A stretch of DNA of 64,000 nt. It comes from Punica granatum (Eukaryota > Streptophyta > Magnoliopsida > Myrtales > Lythraceae). The DNA is taken from NCBI RefSeq assembly GCF_007655135.1, contig NC_045128.1, positions 6,076,001 through 6,140,000 on the forward strand, in the 5' to 3' direction. Position numbers and translations under genes: made by a program. This document shows positions 1 through 12,681 of the stretch, piece by piece (position 1 is the first letter of the stretch; each line of letters starts with the position of its first letter). The notes below the pieces were generated by a model, which searched no databases, was not told the DNA's origin, and was given only the letters and a program-made list of their open reading frames with translations.

Positions 1-772
1 TATCACCGTTATTTCTGACCACAAAACCAATTACCTCAGAACAGTAGTCTTTGCCTTGAGAGACGAGGTGTTGAGCCTCATCATGTTCTGCCATGGAGCG
101 AGCTTTATTCGCGTTTGATGGGGGATTCATGCTCAAAAACTGTGAACGAATGGTAGAAAACTCGGGATTGAGTCCGATGAGAAACTAGTGGACCTTCTCC
201 TTCTCCTTATGGGCGGCAATTTGAATACCAACAGCACAGGTGCAAGCGGGCAAGTCGAGATACATATCCAATTCATCCCACAGACTCTTTAATTTGGAGT
301 AATACTCGGAAACAGTTCTCTTCTCTTGTTGCAGCAAACAAGTCTTGCTTTTGAGTTAATGAATTCTCGTCTCATTAACTTGAGAAAAGTGCTCCTTCAA
401 GTCATCCCTAAGGGTCTTCGCATTCTTCGCACCAGCCACCAAATTATGCAGCTCCTCATCTAATTGATTGAAAATCCACGAGACGAGCATCGAGTTACAA
501 GTCGGCCATTGCTCACGGTAAGGCTCTTCTTTTGCCGGTTGATGTATTTTCCCTTCGATGAATCCAATCTTATATTTGGCTTTGAGTGTGATTTGCATCG
601 CCTAGGACCATGTATTGTAGTTCCTTCCATTAAGCTTGCAGGAGATTAACTGCGTGCCGGGATTATCATACGACATGAAAATATCCGCAAGAGGCATAGC
701 AACCGCCGATGACTGAACAAGGTCAGTCCCGAATTGTGTAGGAGGCGGCGATGGTGGAATTAAATCACCCAT
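1..772 (-). pseudogene. Ty1/copia gag remnant, cut by window edge
   Basis: Read on the minus strand from an ATG at 772-770, this is the N-terminal part of a copia Gag polyprotein. Recognisable pieces are LNGRNYNTW, a WIF/LDEEL helix region, and EYYSKLKSLWDELDMYL followed by a C-x-C motif. The same blocks occur in the copia element at 22.7 kb. At least three in-frame stops break it: one in the NYNTWS*AM motif, one near 355, and one at 187-185. The last sits at the same codon as a stop in the 22.7-kb element. The frame runs off the window start, so pol, if present, lies outside. It is a dead retroelement fragment with no host function implied. Confidence 0.85.
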
Positions 773-906
773 AACAAAGGCGAGGAGATACTTGGCAGAA
801 AAGACAAATGTAAGAGACGCTCGGTTGAATTCCCGGAAAACATGAGAGTAGATCGAGGCTCGGCTGAGGCCCGCAAGGTATGACTCGGGATGGCCTCAAG
901 ATCGAT

Positions 907-918
907 ACTCTGATACCA
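907..918 (-). other. Primer-binding site of the copia remnant
   Basis: The minus strand reads TGGTATCAGAGT, the usual complement of the 3' end of initiator tRNA-Met. It lies about 135 bases before the gag start, as expected between a 5' LTR and gag. Confidence 0.75.
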
Positions 919-1130
919 TATCAAGACTCGAGACATGGCAAAAGCTTGAATCGTTCATTCATTCAATTTGTATGTATACATCTAGGTCTGAAGAAATAAA
1001 AGTAAAGATGTTCTAGGATAGGGAACCGATATCTACGGCTAAACAAAGGCTAACCTATGTATAGTATACAAAGATAATTCCGTAAATTACAATAGGAAAA
1101 GAATCTTTCCATAATACCACCTCCGACGTT
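919..1130 (-). repeat. Probable 5' LTR of the copia remnant
   Basis: This AT-rich stretch lies directly outside the primer-binding site, where the minus-strand 5' LTR belongs. No partner LTR is in the window, so the outer boundary (about 1100-1150) is a guess. Confidence 0.4.
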
Positions 1131-3529
1131 GCCTCTGTTACGTCCTCTGTTATCGCATTCGGTGAAGCTTTTCCTTTGACAGCGGCGAAAACCTTCTCCA
1201 ATCATATCGAAGTCGAGAAACTAGATCTGGCCTTGTCATGCTAGATTTGGCCTCAAGGCCGAATTCAGCTTTGTGAAACTCAAGAACCTTCTTGAGGGTC
1301 AAGTGCCTCTGAGCCACCTTGTGCCAAGAATGGTTGAAAACCCCTGGGATGTGCTCGCCAGCTCTGAGGAACCCCGACCTAGTGGTCCCAAACCCTGGGT
1401 TAGGCAAGCCCACGACTTGGGAGCCCCGAGCTAAATAAACCTTTGTCTCTCTAGCTCGAGGCTCTTGAGCCTTGGGCTCGCCCAACCCAGGGCTTAATAA
1501 CCTGGGTTAGGGTCATTGAAGCTGGCAAACATATCCCACGGTCGCAAGACAAGGGCAAGCTGGCAATGGGCTTACGGAGGTAGGTCAACTCCAACAAGCA
1601 TCACATGCTGCGATTTTCTTTTTTAAAATTAATATTTATTATAATAGGGGTATTTTTGGTCTTGCAATTTCTAATTGTGTTGCATTCCTTGTTTTTTAAG
1701 ATCAATTTTTCTATTCCGACTAACCAAACAAGAAATTTTTTTCAAAATTTCAATTATATTTTCTGTTAATTCTATTATGCGCTAATTACATTCAAGTGAA
1801 CCAAAGGTGATGTCCACTAAGACAACCTACCTAATTTCTTTCAATATTATTTAATAGGTTTTGATGGAAAATAGGTTAGGTTTGGTACGCCGAAATAGAA
1901 TGAAATTTTACATAATGAATATAATTATATTGAGAAAAATAGTGATTTTTAGATTGAACTGGATAATATGATGAATCAAATTTGATTAGATGAACTAATA
2001 TGATATCATTTTATATATCATATGTTTAGATATATAAAACTAAAAGATAATATATGATATATGTAAAATTTAGTAAAAATGATGGAATGAGCATTCCTTA
2101 AGTTTTTTTGAAGGAATAACCGTTACATCATGTTGTAAAGGGATTTCTCTCAAAATGGAATTCTCTTTCTAACTCATACAAGTATTTTCATATAAAGAAA
2201 TAAAGTATAAGGAGGGATTTTCATTCCATTCTAGCATTCTAAACTCCCATACGGCCTATGCATACGCTAGTTAATACGGATTAAACCAGTGTCCTTAACT
2301 GAGCTATATTTTTCTAACAGTAATAACAAATCCAAAGCAAATATTGTCAACATTTAGCAGAGAATTGTTTATAACCTTTGATGGTGATTATGTAAATTTT
2401 CAAAGATGAAGTGCGTTGAGGGTTGCAAATTAGCTCTGCTTGCTGATGTCGTTGATGACATATATGCTAGCTACAATAGTAATTAGAGACACGAAGAAGC
2501 GGTTGGATCCGATCGACTAATTTAAGGATGTCTAGCTAATTATTTATCTGTTTAATCAATTGGTTTAGGTTGTTTCGCTTCTATGGTTTTACTCAACTGT
2601 TAAGTCTCTGTGACATTTATCGGCTTTTCCTAAGGAATTTTTTCTCTGATTATATGAGATATTCATGGGTCTAATACAATGAAACATAAATTTTCTAATA
2701 CCTAAGGGTACAGATAATACCACTACGGAAACCGAATCTAGAACTTCTTTATTACTAGACGAGAGCATGCGTCATTACGCTACACCTTATTTTCGCTGTA
2801 TCAATTGAATATAATTATGATGACATATGCTTATATAATATCGCCTGCCTTAGCAGTTATTTACACAACTGATTAATTGGAAAGAAATTATTTATTAATT
2901 AACTCCTTGCACAAGTTATTTGGTTAATTATATATGTTTCTTGATCGTTTCTTTTTGCTGGATGTGAACGGTTGAAGAGAATCCAGGACATACCTGAGCA
3001 TATTCCAGTGGTAACAGATGGCTGGCCAAATTCTTGGACGTTTGGATCTATTTCATTTCATGTGAAAGTCGAGCCCAAAACAAGGCTCGAATTCAACTCG
3101 AGTCATACTGTGGCAGCTTGTTCGATCAAAAACTTACATGCAATGTCGCGCTATACGTTAACCGACAAGAAAGATCTTCCTCTTCAGGACCTTCTCTTCA
3201 GGACTTCGAAAAGGCGCTTTTGGAGAACCAGTGAGCATAATATTATGCATTATATATATTTCACTTCGAATGTGACAGCGTACCAATGTCTTTATTGTCT
3301 TAATATTGTCTTTCATCATATTTTGTTCATAAGATTGGAAAAATATTCTTAAAGAATATATATTGCGTTATAAGAAAGCCCATTAGGATAAGTGAATGAA
3401 AATTAAGAGGCATAAAAGTTTCATTAACTAGAATCGAATGTGGGACCTCTTTTCAAGTGAAACTTGTGTCACTATACCCAACTCTATTTCTTTATGCAAA
3501 TAAATATTTCAAACTTAAGCGGCCTTAAC
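1131..3529. other. Intergenic, no supported gene
   Basis: I find no convincing coding sequence here. A stretch from about 1878 to 2262 has loosely inverted ends sharing the motif tagaatgaaa and its complement near the right end. It may be an old MITE, but I could not define a target duplication. The open frame at 3034-3234 ends next to a possible splice donor and might be an exon relic, but it matches nothing I recognise. Confidence 0.4.
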
Positions 3530-5130
3530 TTATCTCTGTCCTTTCCTTATCTCTTCATCCTCTAGAAACAGAAATCCTAACCCAGGCCACCTCACCAGCG
3601 AGTCCGGCTTCGGTCGGGCACGTTCGGTGCTACCACCACCGAGATCGAGAAGCTGGGGCCGCCCTCTATCTGCCGGTTGTCTTCGTTCCCAGTGGCTTTC
3701 TGTCTTTTCCCTTCTCCCCGTCACTCTTCCTATTCCTCGGACATGATGGCGTAGTAGGTTCCATGTGCTGGTCTTCAACTGAATCAGTTGCGGGTCTAGA
3801 TGCTCTTTCACAAAGGTCATGATGCTCCACCTACGGCGAGCTCGCGACCTTAGCGATGGCGGGTCTCGGTCCTCAACTCCGATCAAAGATCTTCTAGAGG
3901 GCTTTTTCACGTCGGCTTCCATGGCGGGCTCCTTAGTCTTGTTCGCTGCCTCGCCTTGGCCTCATCACGGGCTCTCGATTGCTCTACTCTAAGGCGGAGA
4001 TGGTGTTGGAGGGCATCCGGTAGGTCGTAACGGCCCTCCTCTACATCGTCTCTGTTCTTTCTCGGGCGTGGCATGTTGGACTTTGTCTTCCACTCTCATC
4101 CGGTGGTCGTCCCTTCTCCCACTCCGACTCGTGGCCGGCAATTGCGGCGGTAGAGGCCTTACCGCCTCTTGACTGAGCCAACCAGCCTCCTATTCGCTTG
4201 GACCCGACCCGACCTACCCCTTGCGGGTCCTCTCTATTTCGACTGCCCTCTTCTTGCTTTGCCGTTTGGATACCAAATAAAATGGGACGGCTTCTTGGTT
4301 TTCAGCTTACCGCTCCAACATCGGTGCCTCTCCCCACCCCCGCTCCCTTCTTGCGTTAAGAATTTTGACCACGACTACTTTATTATGCTCTAGTGATTGG
4401 ACTATTTTTGGTTTTTAGCGTGTTAGCTAGGGGCTCCTTAAGCCTTCCCCAGTTGTTTTTGTCTATCATGTTACTAAGTGGAGTGGCAGAGGCTGGTTTG
4501 CTTGGTAGCCTAGCATCTTCCTCGGAACAGTCCCTGGTCTATGTCGACCGAGATTGCTAAACTATTCTTGTTTTGACTACTGACGTGGTCACTGGTTTGT
4601 ACCAATCAAGGTTTCCTTAGCGGTTTTAGTTTGATCCTGCCAGCTTAGTTAAGTGCCTTCCCCGGCTCGCCGGATTGGTCGGCAGCCTGGTGTCTTCCTC
4701 GGCTTACCGGATTGGTTGACAGCCCTCCCCAGCCTCTGGCTCTGATTCTAATTATTTGTACCATTTCGTGAAGGGCTCCTGGCACACGAGTACAACTCAA
4801 GACTCCCCCTGCTTTGCTTTGATATCCAGATCTTTGCAGAACATCGGTAACAAATGGCTGAGTTCTACATGGATATATGGCTTGAGGATCCTTGCCCAGT
4901 TTAATCGAGGTCCATGTGTGATGCAGAGGGTTTTGATCGGAATCTCGAATAGCTACTACCCTTGCTTTTCACCTCAATTTCCTCTATGTAATATGTTTGG
5001 GAGGGTCTAATTATTCTGATATTGTAAATGATTATTCTTGAGCATTTTCACCTTGTACTCTTGTCATGTACTTTTTACATATTATAAATGAATCCTTCAG
5101 GTTCACGAGAAAAAAAAACTTATTAGAGAA
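3530..5130. repeat. GC-rich repeat remnant ending in an A-tract
   Basis: Base composition shifts sharply to GC-rich from about 3530 to 4930, then back to AT-rich, ending in an A-tract at 5109-5117. The interval contains imperfect internal repeats of the type cagcctggtgtcttcctcgg around 4500-4740. Open frames on both strands look like by-products of the GC content. A LINE or other retroelement tail with poly(A) is possible, but I see no reverse transcriptase or endonuclease motif. Confidence 0.35.
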
Positions 5131-5485
5131 AATGTTATTAAAATTTTCACTACAAGTATGTGGGATTTTTAGGATGTTTAACATCTACCACCACATGTTA
5201 CATTTTGATTTCATATTTAATTTTTATTGGAACCGCAAGAGATTGATTGTAAACCATATCCAACCAAAAAAATGTGAGCTAATTAATAGCAGTAGCAGCT
5301 GATCCTTTTATAAACTCAATGATTGTTTTTTAAAAATTTTCCGATATACGATCCCTTAGAAACTTCACAATCGAGTCTTCTAGAAGAAAAGCAAATTAAA
5401 ATAGGCCACGCATGACAATGCTGTTCCACGATAGAAGGACAAATACAATTAATTATAAGAGCAAACCAAAGATGGTGAGGAATTT

Positions 5486-5690
5486 TTAAGCATTATCATT
5501 TCCAAACAACCCCTCCCAAAAAAAAAATTACAGTTCGAATTCGAGTTTCATGAATAGAAAAAATTAGTTTTATTTCTTAATGAGTTAGCTCGAACTGCGT
5601 TAATTGAGTTTTCATTGAGATTTCGGATATAAGACCGCATAAAAAAACTTAATTTAAAATATTATCATTACATTAGACCGGGTGTTAGGA
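5486..5690 (+). repeat. SINE-like repeat (weak)
   Basis: This contains a tRNA-type B-box-like string (ttcgaattcgagtttcatga) followed by an arrangement resembling the repeat near 27.9 kb: ctcgaactg, then ttaattgag, then gatttcgga. The two look like diverged members of one family. Ends are not defined. Confidence 0.3.
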
Positions 5691-6387
5691 AAAAAAATGA
5701 TGCTACAACTAACATGGAGATTTTCAGACTCAATTTCAAATAATAATAATTATTATTACTATGGATAGACACACAATAGTCGAAAAACATGCCATTCCGG
5801 TATTGAGCTTTGTTATGGGGTTGACGTGCTATTGAATAATGCCAAAGAAAAACTCAAAATGAGTAACCCAAAAACTTTATAATTAAGGAAAGACTTCAAG
5901 TTTTCTTTTTTGGGAACAGAGTCTAATACAAAAGCACTTCCATTTAGGGAGGGAGTCAGAAATTTCATCCAAAGAGGCAGTATATAAAACAGTGTTAATA
6001 TGTATTGAACTATATTTAGCCAACTGAAAGTGAAAAATTAATTTGATATATTCAATATCGCGTAAATTTGATTTTTAAATTTTTACAAATAACAAGAAGG
6101 ATATATTCGAATTACTGAATTTTTCCCATTTCTATTAAATTTAAGTTAATATTGTTTATAAATATTTAGAGGAGAGGTTCTACGATACATAAAAAAAAGA
6201 TAATTTCTTCTATTTCCCAAAATTGAAACATAAAATTTTCTCAGTAGACCTTTACAAGGACTTATAAGAAATATAGAGGCAAAATATGAAAATAAGGTAT
6301 GTGAGGGGGCATTCTTAGTTTTCATGGGGTAAAATTTTCAAAATGTCATATAAATTTCTATATGTATCCGTCAAAGATTGGAAATGA

Positions 6388-9300
6388 TAGAGGGGATGAT
6401 TCCCCCTGCCCCACAACCCACCCCGACAAAACCAATCCTTACGATTATGGGTTTTTACAGTTCGGTTCTTGGGTTACTCAAGAAAATTGTCCGAAGACAT
6501 CTGCATTGTTGGAAAAATCGGAAAAAAAATCAACGAAAACTTAAAGTAAGAACAAGCGACCTTTGTTGATTAGTTAAAGCGAAAGGAAATTTAAAAAAAG
6601 AGAGGAAACGAGCCGTTTTGAGCCTGAGGAGTGAGGTTTGAAGTGCGAGCACAGAGCATAAGCGACAGTCATTGAGAAGAGAGATGAGGGTTTGCAATTG
6701 CACCAGAGAAGCGGAGGAGTGAGGACAATCTAGGTTTTAAAGGGTTTTGATGAGGGCTCACTGATAAGTGGGCTATAGACAAGTTTAGTGGGCTCACTGG
6801 GTTGAGCTAAAAATTTTAATTATAATGCGAACTCGGGGCGGGTCGGGGTATTCGAGGTTGTGATTTTGAAACCCATCCCCATAACCGCAAAAGACAGAGG
6901 AAACCGAACAATGATCTAATCGAAGAAAATTTAGGGTGGATAAAGGCGGTTCAGATCGAGTTTTCGGGCAATCGAGTTTTTTATCAACCCTATCTCCCGA
7001 CCCTTACTGCTTCCATCACTGCTTGCATTCATCAATTTGATTTTCATTTGTGAGACTTCACGTGTTCATTTATATCTATTTCTCTTTTCTCTATATACAG
7101 GGGTCATAATCGTCCCATATAATCCAAAAGAAAATTTGAAGTGCACCAACCCTCTTCCCGCAAATCTATAGTCTCATGCTATTTTAATTAAAAAAAAGAA
7201 AAAAAAAGGAGAATCTATGGATGATCACTTACTGTAATATGGTTAAAAAATGGGAAAGAGACAAATGCAATTTGCCCCGAACTATGGAGTCCTGCTAAGT
7301 TTACCTTCCAACCTCTAAGATTTTGCATGATGCCCCCAACCCCTAGGTGAAAAATAAGCATTGTCCCCCTCTCACCAAAATCAGAAAATTTTTTTCTTCC
7401 AATTCAAAGGACCGATTTCCAGAATATTTTTCTCTTACGTTAGACCTCCGATTGGAGTGCTCTTGGAGCCTTTAGAAACCTTGTGCTCAATACTACAATT
7501 TAAAATCAATCAAAAGCTCGAAACAATAAAAGAATGACATCCAAAAATAAGGTAGATACTCGGATTATCACATAAAATTAAAAAATTAACTATGCAATAA
7601 CTCTTCAACCACTCAACGAAATTAATTGCTATGCATAATTATAACTTCCTTGAAACCTCTAAAATCTAACCACATAAAAATTTAAGGCCGAAAATAATAT
7701 ATCAAAGGAATCACCCTTACCTAGAGGGAGAAAGTTCGAAATTGAGAATTAGACTCTTAAGATTGTAAGGAATTTATGTGACAATTAATTTTGTTGAGCA
7801 GATAAAGAGTTATTGCGTAGTTAATTTTGTGACAAAATCTAAATTTTGACCTCGTTTTTTGATGTTATTCATTATTGTTTAGAGCTTCCGATTAATTCTA
7901 AACTATAGTAGCTAGTTCGCACAAGGTTTCCAAAGATACCAAGAGCACCATAATCAGAGGTCTACTACAAGAGAAAGATGTTCTCGAATTTGATCATTTG
8001 AATAAGAAGAAGAAAAATCACTGATATCAGTGAGAGGGGCATTGTGCTTATTTTTCACTTTAGTCTGGGGCACCGTGTAAAATTTGAAAGTTGGATAGCA
8101 AACCTAAAAGTATCCAGTAGTTTGGGAGCCAAATTACATTTATCTCCATCTGAAATTATTTTTGGTGATATGATTAGAAAGAGCAATATAATATATCTTC
8201 TCATTTATCTATTGGGAAGGAAACTCTTGTGCTAACTAGTTATCTAGGAGTGCTTGTCAATTACCTTTGGGAGTTCATTTGTCCCAACATCCACCAACAA
8301 GGGTCGGACCGTTATTTTCTGGCGATATAGTTGGGACTTCTATGCCCCGCCTTTGCATTTTTTTAGTTCATTTTTGTTTTTGTACGGAGCCATCGCCCCG
8401 TTAATTATCGGAAAAAAAAATCTTTCTCATTTACATAAATCTATATAGTTCACTACCTGCATGCCGATATTCTCATTCACCTACCTGTTACGATGTTATT
8501 AATGTTTTCACAGATCATATGATGAGATGTCATGACCAAACAATTTCTGGTCGCATGGAGAATTTCTTAGCGTGTTACAGGTGGATCAGGTGCTTGGCTA
8601 GTATTGTTGACGGGGCCAGGACTCACATCACCAATTGATAGCTGCTATAGTGCATGATTACATGTCATGTGGTTCGTGAAGACCACTTCGTTATCTCTTC
8701 TAGAAAATGACAAAATTGATCTGTCTACGACATTATATCCGACCAATATTAAAACTACACTATTAACCGAGATGGACCTGCACAATATTAATCCCCCCAG
8801 CAAAGGAGATCAAGGAGAAATTCCCAGAGGTGACGGTCCCATCGCCGGCCCTTATCGCCCCCTTGAGACTGCCAAAGTCACGGGTTGCGATGGTGCTGGA
8901 AGTTGCGTGACGCTATCACTATCTTATTTAGGCAGCGGTGGCCAGATTTTTCCTAATTCTTTGGAGATATTGTTCGAGATATTGTTCATCCCTTTCTTCC
9001 TTTGAACAAAGTTGCAAATCCCAGTGGGGTGGTAGACTAGAGTCTAGAGTCCTAGACTCATCTTCGACCATCTTTCTTCTTATTGCCTTTTTTTTTTTTG
9101 CTTTTCAATTTTATCAATTTCATGTTTTTACAATTATTTTTCATGTTTTAAAAATTAAAAATACGTGTTTTAGCGCAAAAGTTAAAGGAAGTTACAAATG
9201 GTTATAAATAAAACAATTTTAGTAGCTGCTTTAAAATATGAAAACTTTTGTTTTTTTGTTGCACTAAGGAAAGAGTTTAAAGTGTGGATTTTTTTCCTTA

Positions 9301-9560
9301 AAATTAATCTTTTTTCTTTAATGAAACGAAAAAAAAAGGGGAAATTGTGGTTTTTCTCTTGTAAAAGAGTAGGAGAAGAGAAAATAAAAGGTACGAGAAG
9401 TCCTACTAGCGATTAACCGACTCGGAATCCTCTTACTTCCAAATAAGAATATATACCTGTTCCACTATACTGTTGCTCTTTCTTTGAGTCTTTTTCCCGG
9501 GAAATAAAAACCATGCATGTGTCACGGGCTCAGTCTAGGTCAGCCCTTGACAAATGCTTG
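6388..9560. repeat. Long duplicated block, copy 1
   Basis: From tagaggggatgattccccct at 6388 this sequence is collinear with the block starting at 61252, in the same orientation. Similarity runs through matching poly-purine, promoter-like and intergenic stretches to gtcagcccttgacaaatgc near 9540-9560, where the second copy reaches the window end. By eye the copies are about 90% alike, with several indels. The left 700 bases, rich in cggttc and cgggt motifs, look like a degenerate hAT-type MITE. The rest has no coding content I can support. It may be a large non-autonomous element or a segmental duplication. It ends about 1 kb upstream of the ADC gene. Confidence 0.75.
9036..9538. repeat. Segment present in copy 1, absent from copy 2
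   Basis: In the block at 61252 the string ggtggtag runs straight into gtcagccc. In copy 1 the same two strings are separated by about 500 bases. A TAG triplet sits at both junctions (9033-9035 and 9536-9538). That fits a small insertion with a 3-bp target duplication, or a deletion in the other copy through the same triplet. Terminal inverted repeats are not evident. Confidence 0.5.
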
Positions 9561-10092
9561 CGTAAGGACGTACCCCCTTCATCGCGTACGCATATACTTA
9601 ATTTGCAATTAAATATGTATATGGCTAGCTCATCGCCAATGGGAGCATGATAAACGTGAAGAATTGACATATTGAAACTTCCCGTTCTGAATTGACATAC
9701 TGTAGACCCCCCCTCAACTTCGCGCTCTTTGGGACTCCATTTCAGTATACTCTACCAACTGGGAACTACCATAGGAAATAAACGTACATACTACACTCGC
9801 AGAATATTTGAGAAACCCTAAACTCTGGCTCGTCCATCAGTAGTCGAGGTTTCATCTATATCTGACATACTTTAATCGAACCGATTTTAGTGCACCTTGC
9901 AATTTAGGCGTTCTGTGTTCACCATGAATTTGTGAATTACATGCTGCCATAGTTTATCAAAATAGTTTGTAAGCTTAAACGATAACTATTCAATAGTATG
10001 ATGTCGGCATCAAATGTGAAATCTTATAACGTGTTTGGTTCAAAATATTAGTTGCCCTACATATAAGAAATGTATTTTATACTTCAATTGCA

Positions 10093-10100
10093 CCACGTGG
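10093..10100. promoter_or_regulatory. G-box in ADC promoter
   Basis: The palindrome CCACGTGG lies about 225 bases before the ADC TATA box. G-boxes of this form bind bZIP and bHLH factors and often mediate ABA, stress or light responses. A run of overlapping CATGCA (RY-type) motifs lies at 10260-10275. Function here is inferred from position only. Confidence 0.5.
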
Positions 10101-10323
10101 TATCGTGTACCCGGCCAACCGGTATAAGATATATTGTTTGATTATTGTGAGTATAGTGGCGATTGTGTTGTTTCGTGTATTATTACACTCATGAAAATCG
10201 CCCAAACTGGCATGCATCACGACGATTGCACTTAAAATAATATTAATTCTCAAGGATCCCATGCATGCATGCATGTATACATGATCTCTCTATGTCATAT
10301 ATGCGCCCCACGCAACACTTCCC

Positions 10324-10331
10324 TATATAAA
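10324..10331 (+). promoter_or_regulatory. TATA box of ADC
   Basis: TATATAAA followed by a GC-richer stretch is a textbook plant TATA box. It places the transcription start near 10355 and gives a leader of about 230 bases. That leader contains no ATG before the ADC start codon at 10585. Confidence 0.75.
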
Positions 10332-10473
10332 GGCCACCAAAACCATAGACTGCTCACCGCATTCAGGACGTCCATTGATATCTTCGAGAGTCATTGTACT
10401 ACGAGTGTGTCCATTCATTAGCTTTTGCTCTCCTCATTCTCTCTTTTTTCCCTTAGAGCGCCCCGTTTTTGTC

Positions 10474-10521
10474 AAAGTTGACGAGATAATACACACATCT
10501 ACATATTATCTTGTCAACTTT
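10474..10521 (+). promoter_or_regulatory. Strong hairpin in ADC 5' leader
   Basis: Bases 10474-10491 and 10504-10521 are inverted copies: an 18-bp stem with one G.U pair and a 12-base loop, about 65 bases before the start codon. Plant ADC leaders are reported to carry a conserved structured element of about 50 bases, the ADC-box, that limits translation. Position, size and fold agree with that element, but I rely on memory of the literature and cannot align it here. The alternative is a chance inverted repeat at the DNA level. Confidence 0.7.
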
Positions 10522-10584
10522 ATTCCTTTCGGGCTATCGAAGGACATATTGATTGTGTCGTCTGTCGTGTGAGAAAGGAGAAAA

Positions 10585-12681
10585 ATGTCGGCCCTCGAAC
10601 AGTTCATTGATGATGCCACATTGGTCGCTTCTGCCCCTTCCCTTCCCGTGCCGCCGTTCTGCTTTGGTGCAAAGGCGAAGGTTTTCCCGGACAATGCTGC
10701 TGTCGCTAACTATGAGAAATCTGACTGGTCACCATCCCTGTCCTCGACCCTGTACAGGGTTGATGGGTGGGGCCCACCTTACTTCGCCGTCAACTCCTCC
10801 GGCAACATCTCCATCCGGCCCCATGGCAAGGAGACAATGCCTTCCCAGGAGATTGACCTCTTGGAGATCGCAAAGAAAGTAACTGAGCCCGTGTCCTCGG
10901 GTGGCTTAGGGTTATGCCCGCCTTTCATTGTGCGGTTCCCTGAGATGCTCAAGCATCGGCTCGAGTCCCTGCAGTCGGCTTTTGACTCAGCTATTGCATC
11001 TCAGGGCTATGGGGCGCACTACCAAGGAGTATTCCCCGTGAAATGCAATCAAGACAGGTTCATTATTGAGGATATTGTGAAGTTCGGGTCGCCGTTCAGG
11101 TTCGGACTGGAAGCCGGTTCAAAACCGGAGCTACTCCTTGCAATGCATTGCCTATGCAAAGGTTCCCCCGAGGCATTGCTGGTTTGCAATGGGTTCAAGG
11201 ACGCCGAGTACATTTCTCTTGCACTTATCGCAAGGAAGCTTGCTTTCAACACGGTGGTCGTTTTTGAGCAAGAGGAAGAGCTTGACCTAGTGATTGAACT
11301 GAGCAAGAAGCTTGACATTAGGCCTGTTGTTGGCGTGCGGGCCAAGCTAAGGACCAGGCACTCAGGCCATTACGGGTCGACCTCAGGTGAGAAGGGCAAG
11401 TTTGGGCTTACCACGACGCAGATACTACACATCGTGAAAAAACTCGAGCAAGAAGGGATGCTAGACTGCCTGCAACTGCTGCATTTCCACATTGGTTCCC
11501 AGATCCCTACGACTGCAGTTGTTGCTGATGGGGTCTCCGAGGCAGCTCAAATCTATTGTGAACTTGTTAGGCTCGGGGCAAACATGCGAGTTGTAGACAT
11601 CGGGGGAGGACTTGGCATTGACTATGATGGAAGCAAAGCTTCTGACTCTGATGTTTCCGTTAGCTACACCCTAGAAGAATACACTGAAACCGTTGTCAAA
11701 ACCCTCCGCTCCATCTGTGACAAAAGATCCGTTACGCATCCAGTGATTTCCAGTGAGAGCGGCCGAGCCACCGTGTCTCATCACACAGTTCTGATCTTTG
11801 AGGTGTTCAATTCAAGCTCACGCGATTCAAACGCAGCTGAGTCATCTCTTCTTGAGCAGCAGCGTTTCCTTGATGGCCTTCGAGCAGATGCACGAGCCGA
11901 GTACATGAACCTTTTCTCTGCAGCCATGAGGGGTGATAACAACACATGCCTGCACCACGCCAACCAGTTGAAGCAGCACTGCATTCGCCAGTTCAAGCAG
12001 GGGGCCTTGTCTATCGAGCAGCTGGCAGCAGTCGATGGGTTGCACCTCATGGTCTCTAAGGCCGCCAGTGAACCCTCGAGCCTTCCTGTGCATACGTACC
12101 GCATGAACCTTTCCATATTCACCTCAATTCCCAACTACTGGGGCACGGGACACCTGTTCCCCATAATGCCCATTCACCGGCTAGACCAGAGGCCGACCAT
12201 GAGAGGGATGCTGTCGGATTTAACCTGCGACAGCGATGGGAAGCTCGCCACCTACATCGGAGGAGAATCTAGCTTGCCTTTGCATGAACTGGATGGGAAC
12301 AAGAACGGACATTACTACTTGGGTCTTTTCCTAGGAGGGGCCTACGAGGAGGCCCAAGGCCAGATACACAACTTGTTCGGAGCACCCAATGTGGTTCGCG
12401 TTGAGTCCGAAGCTGACAACCCCGGTGGTTTCATAATGACTAGTGCACTACTTGGCCCGAACAGCGGGGACCTCCTTCAGGCCATGCGTCACGAGCCCAA
12501 GGCCATGGTGGAAGCATTCAGGCGCCGAGCAGAGGAGCTAGGTGCAGTCGGAGGCAACCAAGATGGACTGGTAACTGAGGCTTTGGCGGGCGGGCTTGCA
12601 CGCTTTGTCAGCAGCTGGCCCTATCTCATGGCGACTTCGACCTGGGGCATGCCTCCTGTCACTGGCAATGGCTTTTTCTGA
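10585..12681 (+). CDS. ADC: Arginine decarboxylase (biosynthetic, plant SpeA-type)
   Basis: The enzyme converts L-arginine to agmatine, the first step of the plant ADC route to putrescine, using pyridoxal phosphate. The 698-residue intronless frame has the full fold-type III layout. The PLP lysine lies in [10 protein letters not shown] (about K153). Next come [10 protein letters not shown] (about 174-182), [11 protein letters not shown] (about 299), the glycine-rich phosphate loop [11 protein letters not shown] (about 338-348) and SESGRA (about 389). The active-site cysteine is in LTCDSDGK (about 547), with [20 protein letters not shown] downstream. Length is typical of plant ADCs. The N-terminus and the last 60 residues are the most divergent parts. 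The start codon is the first ATG after the TATA box. Absence of introns is normal for plant ADC genes. The codons are intact with no stops, so it is probably functional. Two decayed fragments of another ADC paralogue lie at 29-36 kb. Confidence 0.96.
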   Translation: MSALEQFIDDATLVASAPSLPVPPFCFGAKAKVFPDNAAVANYEKSDWSPSLSSTLYRVDGWGPPYFAVNSSGNISIRPHGKETMPSQEIDLLEIAKKVTEPVSSGGLGLCPPFIVRFPEMLKHRLESLQSAFDSAIASQGYGAHYQGVFPVKCNQDRFIIEDIVKFGSPFRFGLEAGSKPELLLAMHCLCKGSPEALLVCNGFKDAEYISLALIARKLAFNTVVVFEQEEELDLVIELSKKLDIRPVVGVRAKLRTRHSGHYGSTSGEKGKFGLTTTQILHIVKKLEQEGMLDCLQLLHFHIGSQIPTTAVVADGVSEAAQIYCELVRLGANMRVVDIGGGLGIDYDGSKASDSDVSVSYTLEEYTETVVKTLRSICDKRSVTHPVISSESGRATVSHHTVLIFEVFNSSSRDSNAAESSLLEQQRFLDGLRADARAEYMNLFSAAMRGDNNTCLHHANQLKQHCIRQFKQGALSIEQLAAVDGLHLMVSKAASEPSSLPVHTYRMNLSIFTSIPNYWGTGHLFPIMPIHRLDQRPTMRGMLSDLTCDSDGKLATYIGGESSLPLHELDGNKNGHYYLGLFLGGAYEEAQGQIHNLFGAPNVVRVESEADNPGGFIMTSALLGPNSGDLLQAMRHEPKAMVEAFRRRAEELGAVGGNQDGLVTEALAGGLARFVSSWPYLMATSTWGMPPVTGNGFF

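Noticed and set aside
1150..1485. 111-codon open frame on the minus strand
   Set aside because: It is rich in simple gagctc and gccc strings, has no recognisable domain and no gene context. Probably a chance frame in repeat DNA.
3034..3234. Frame ending SLQDFEKALLENQ before a possible donor
   Set aside because: It looks somewhat like an exon, but I recognise no family and find no partner exons, so it is not listed as a gene.
3530..3922. 130-codon minus-strand frame in GC-rich DNA
   Set aside because: Frames are open on both strands because of base composition, and no domain is visible.
10375..10572. Possible uORF in the ADC leader
   Set aside because: The frame begins with TTG. I found no ATG between the predicted start site and the ADC ATG.
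11049..11345. Antisense frames across ADC
   Set aside because: These are shadows of the ADC coding sequence.
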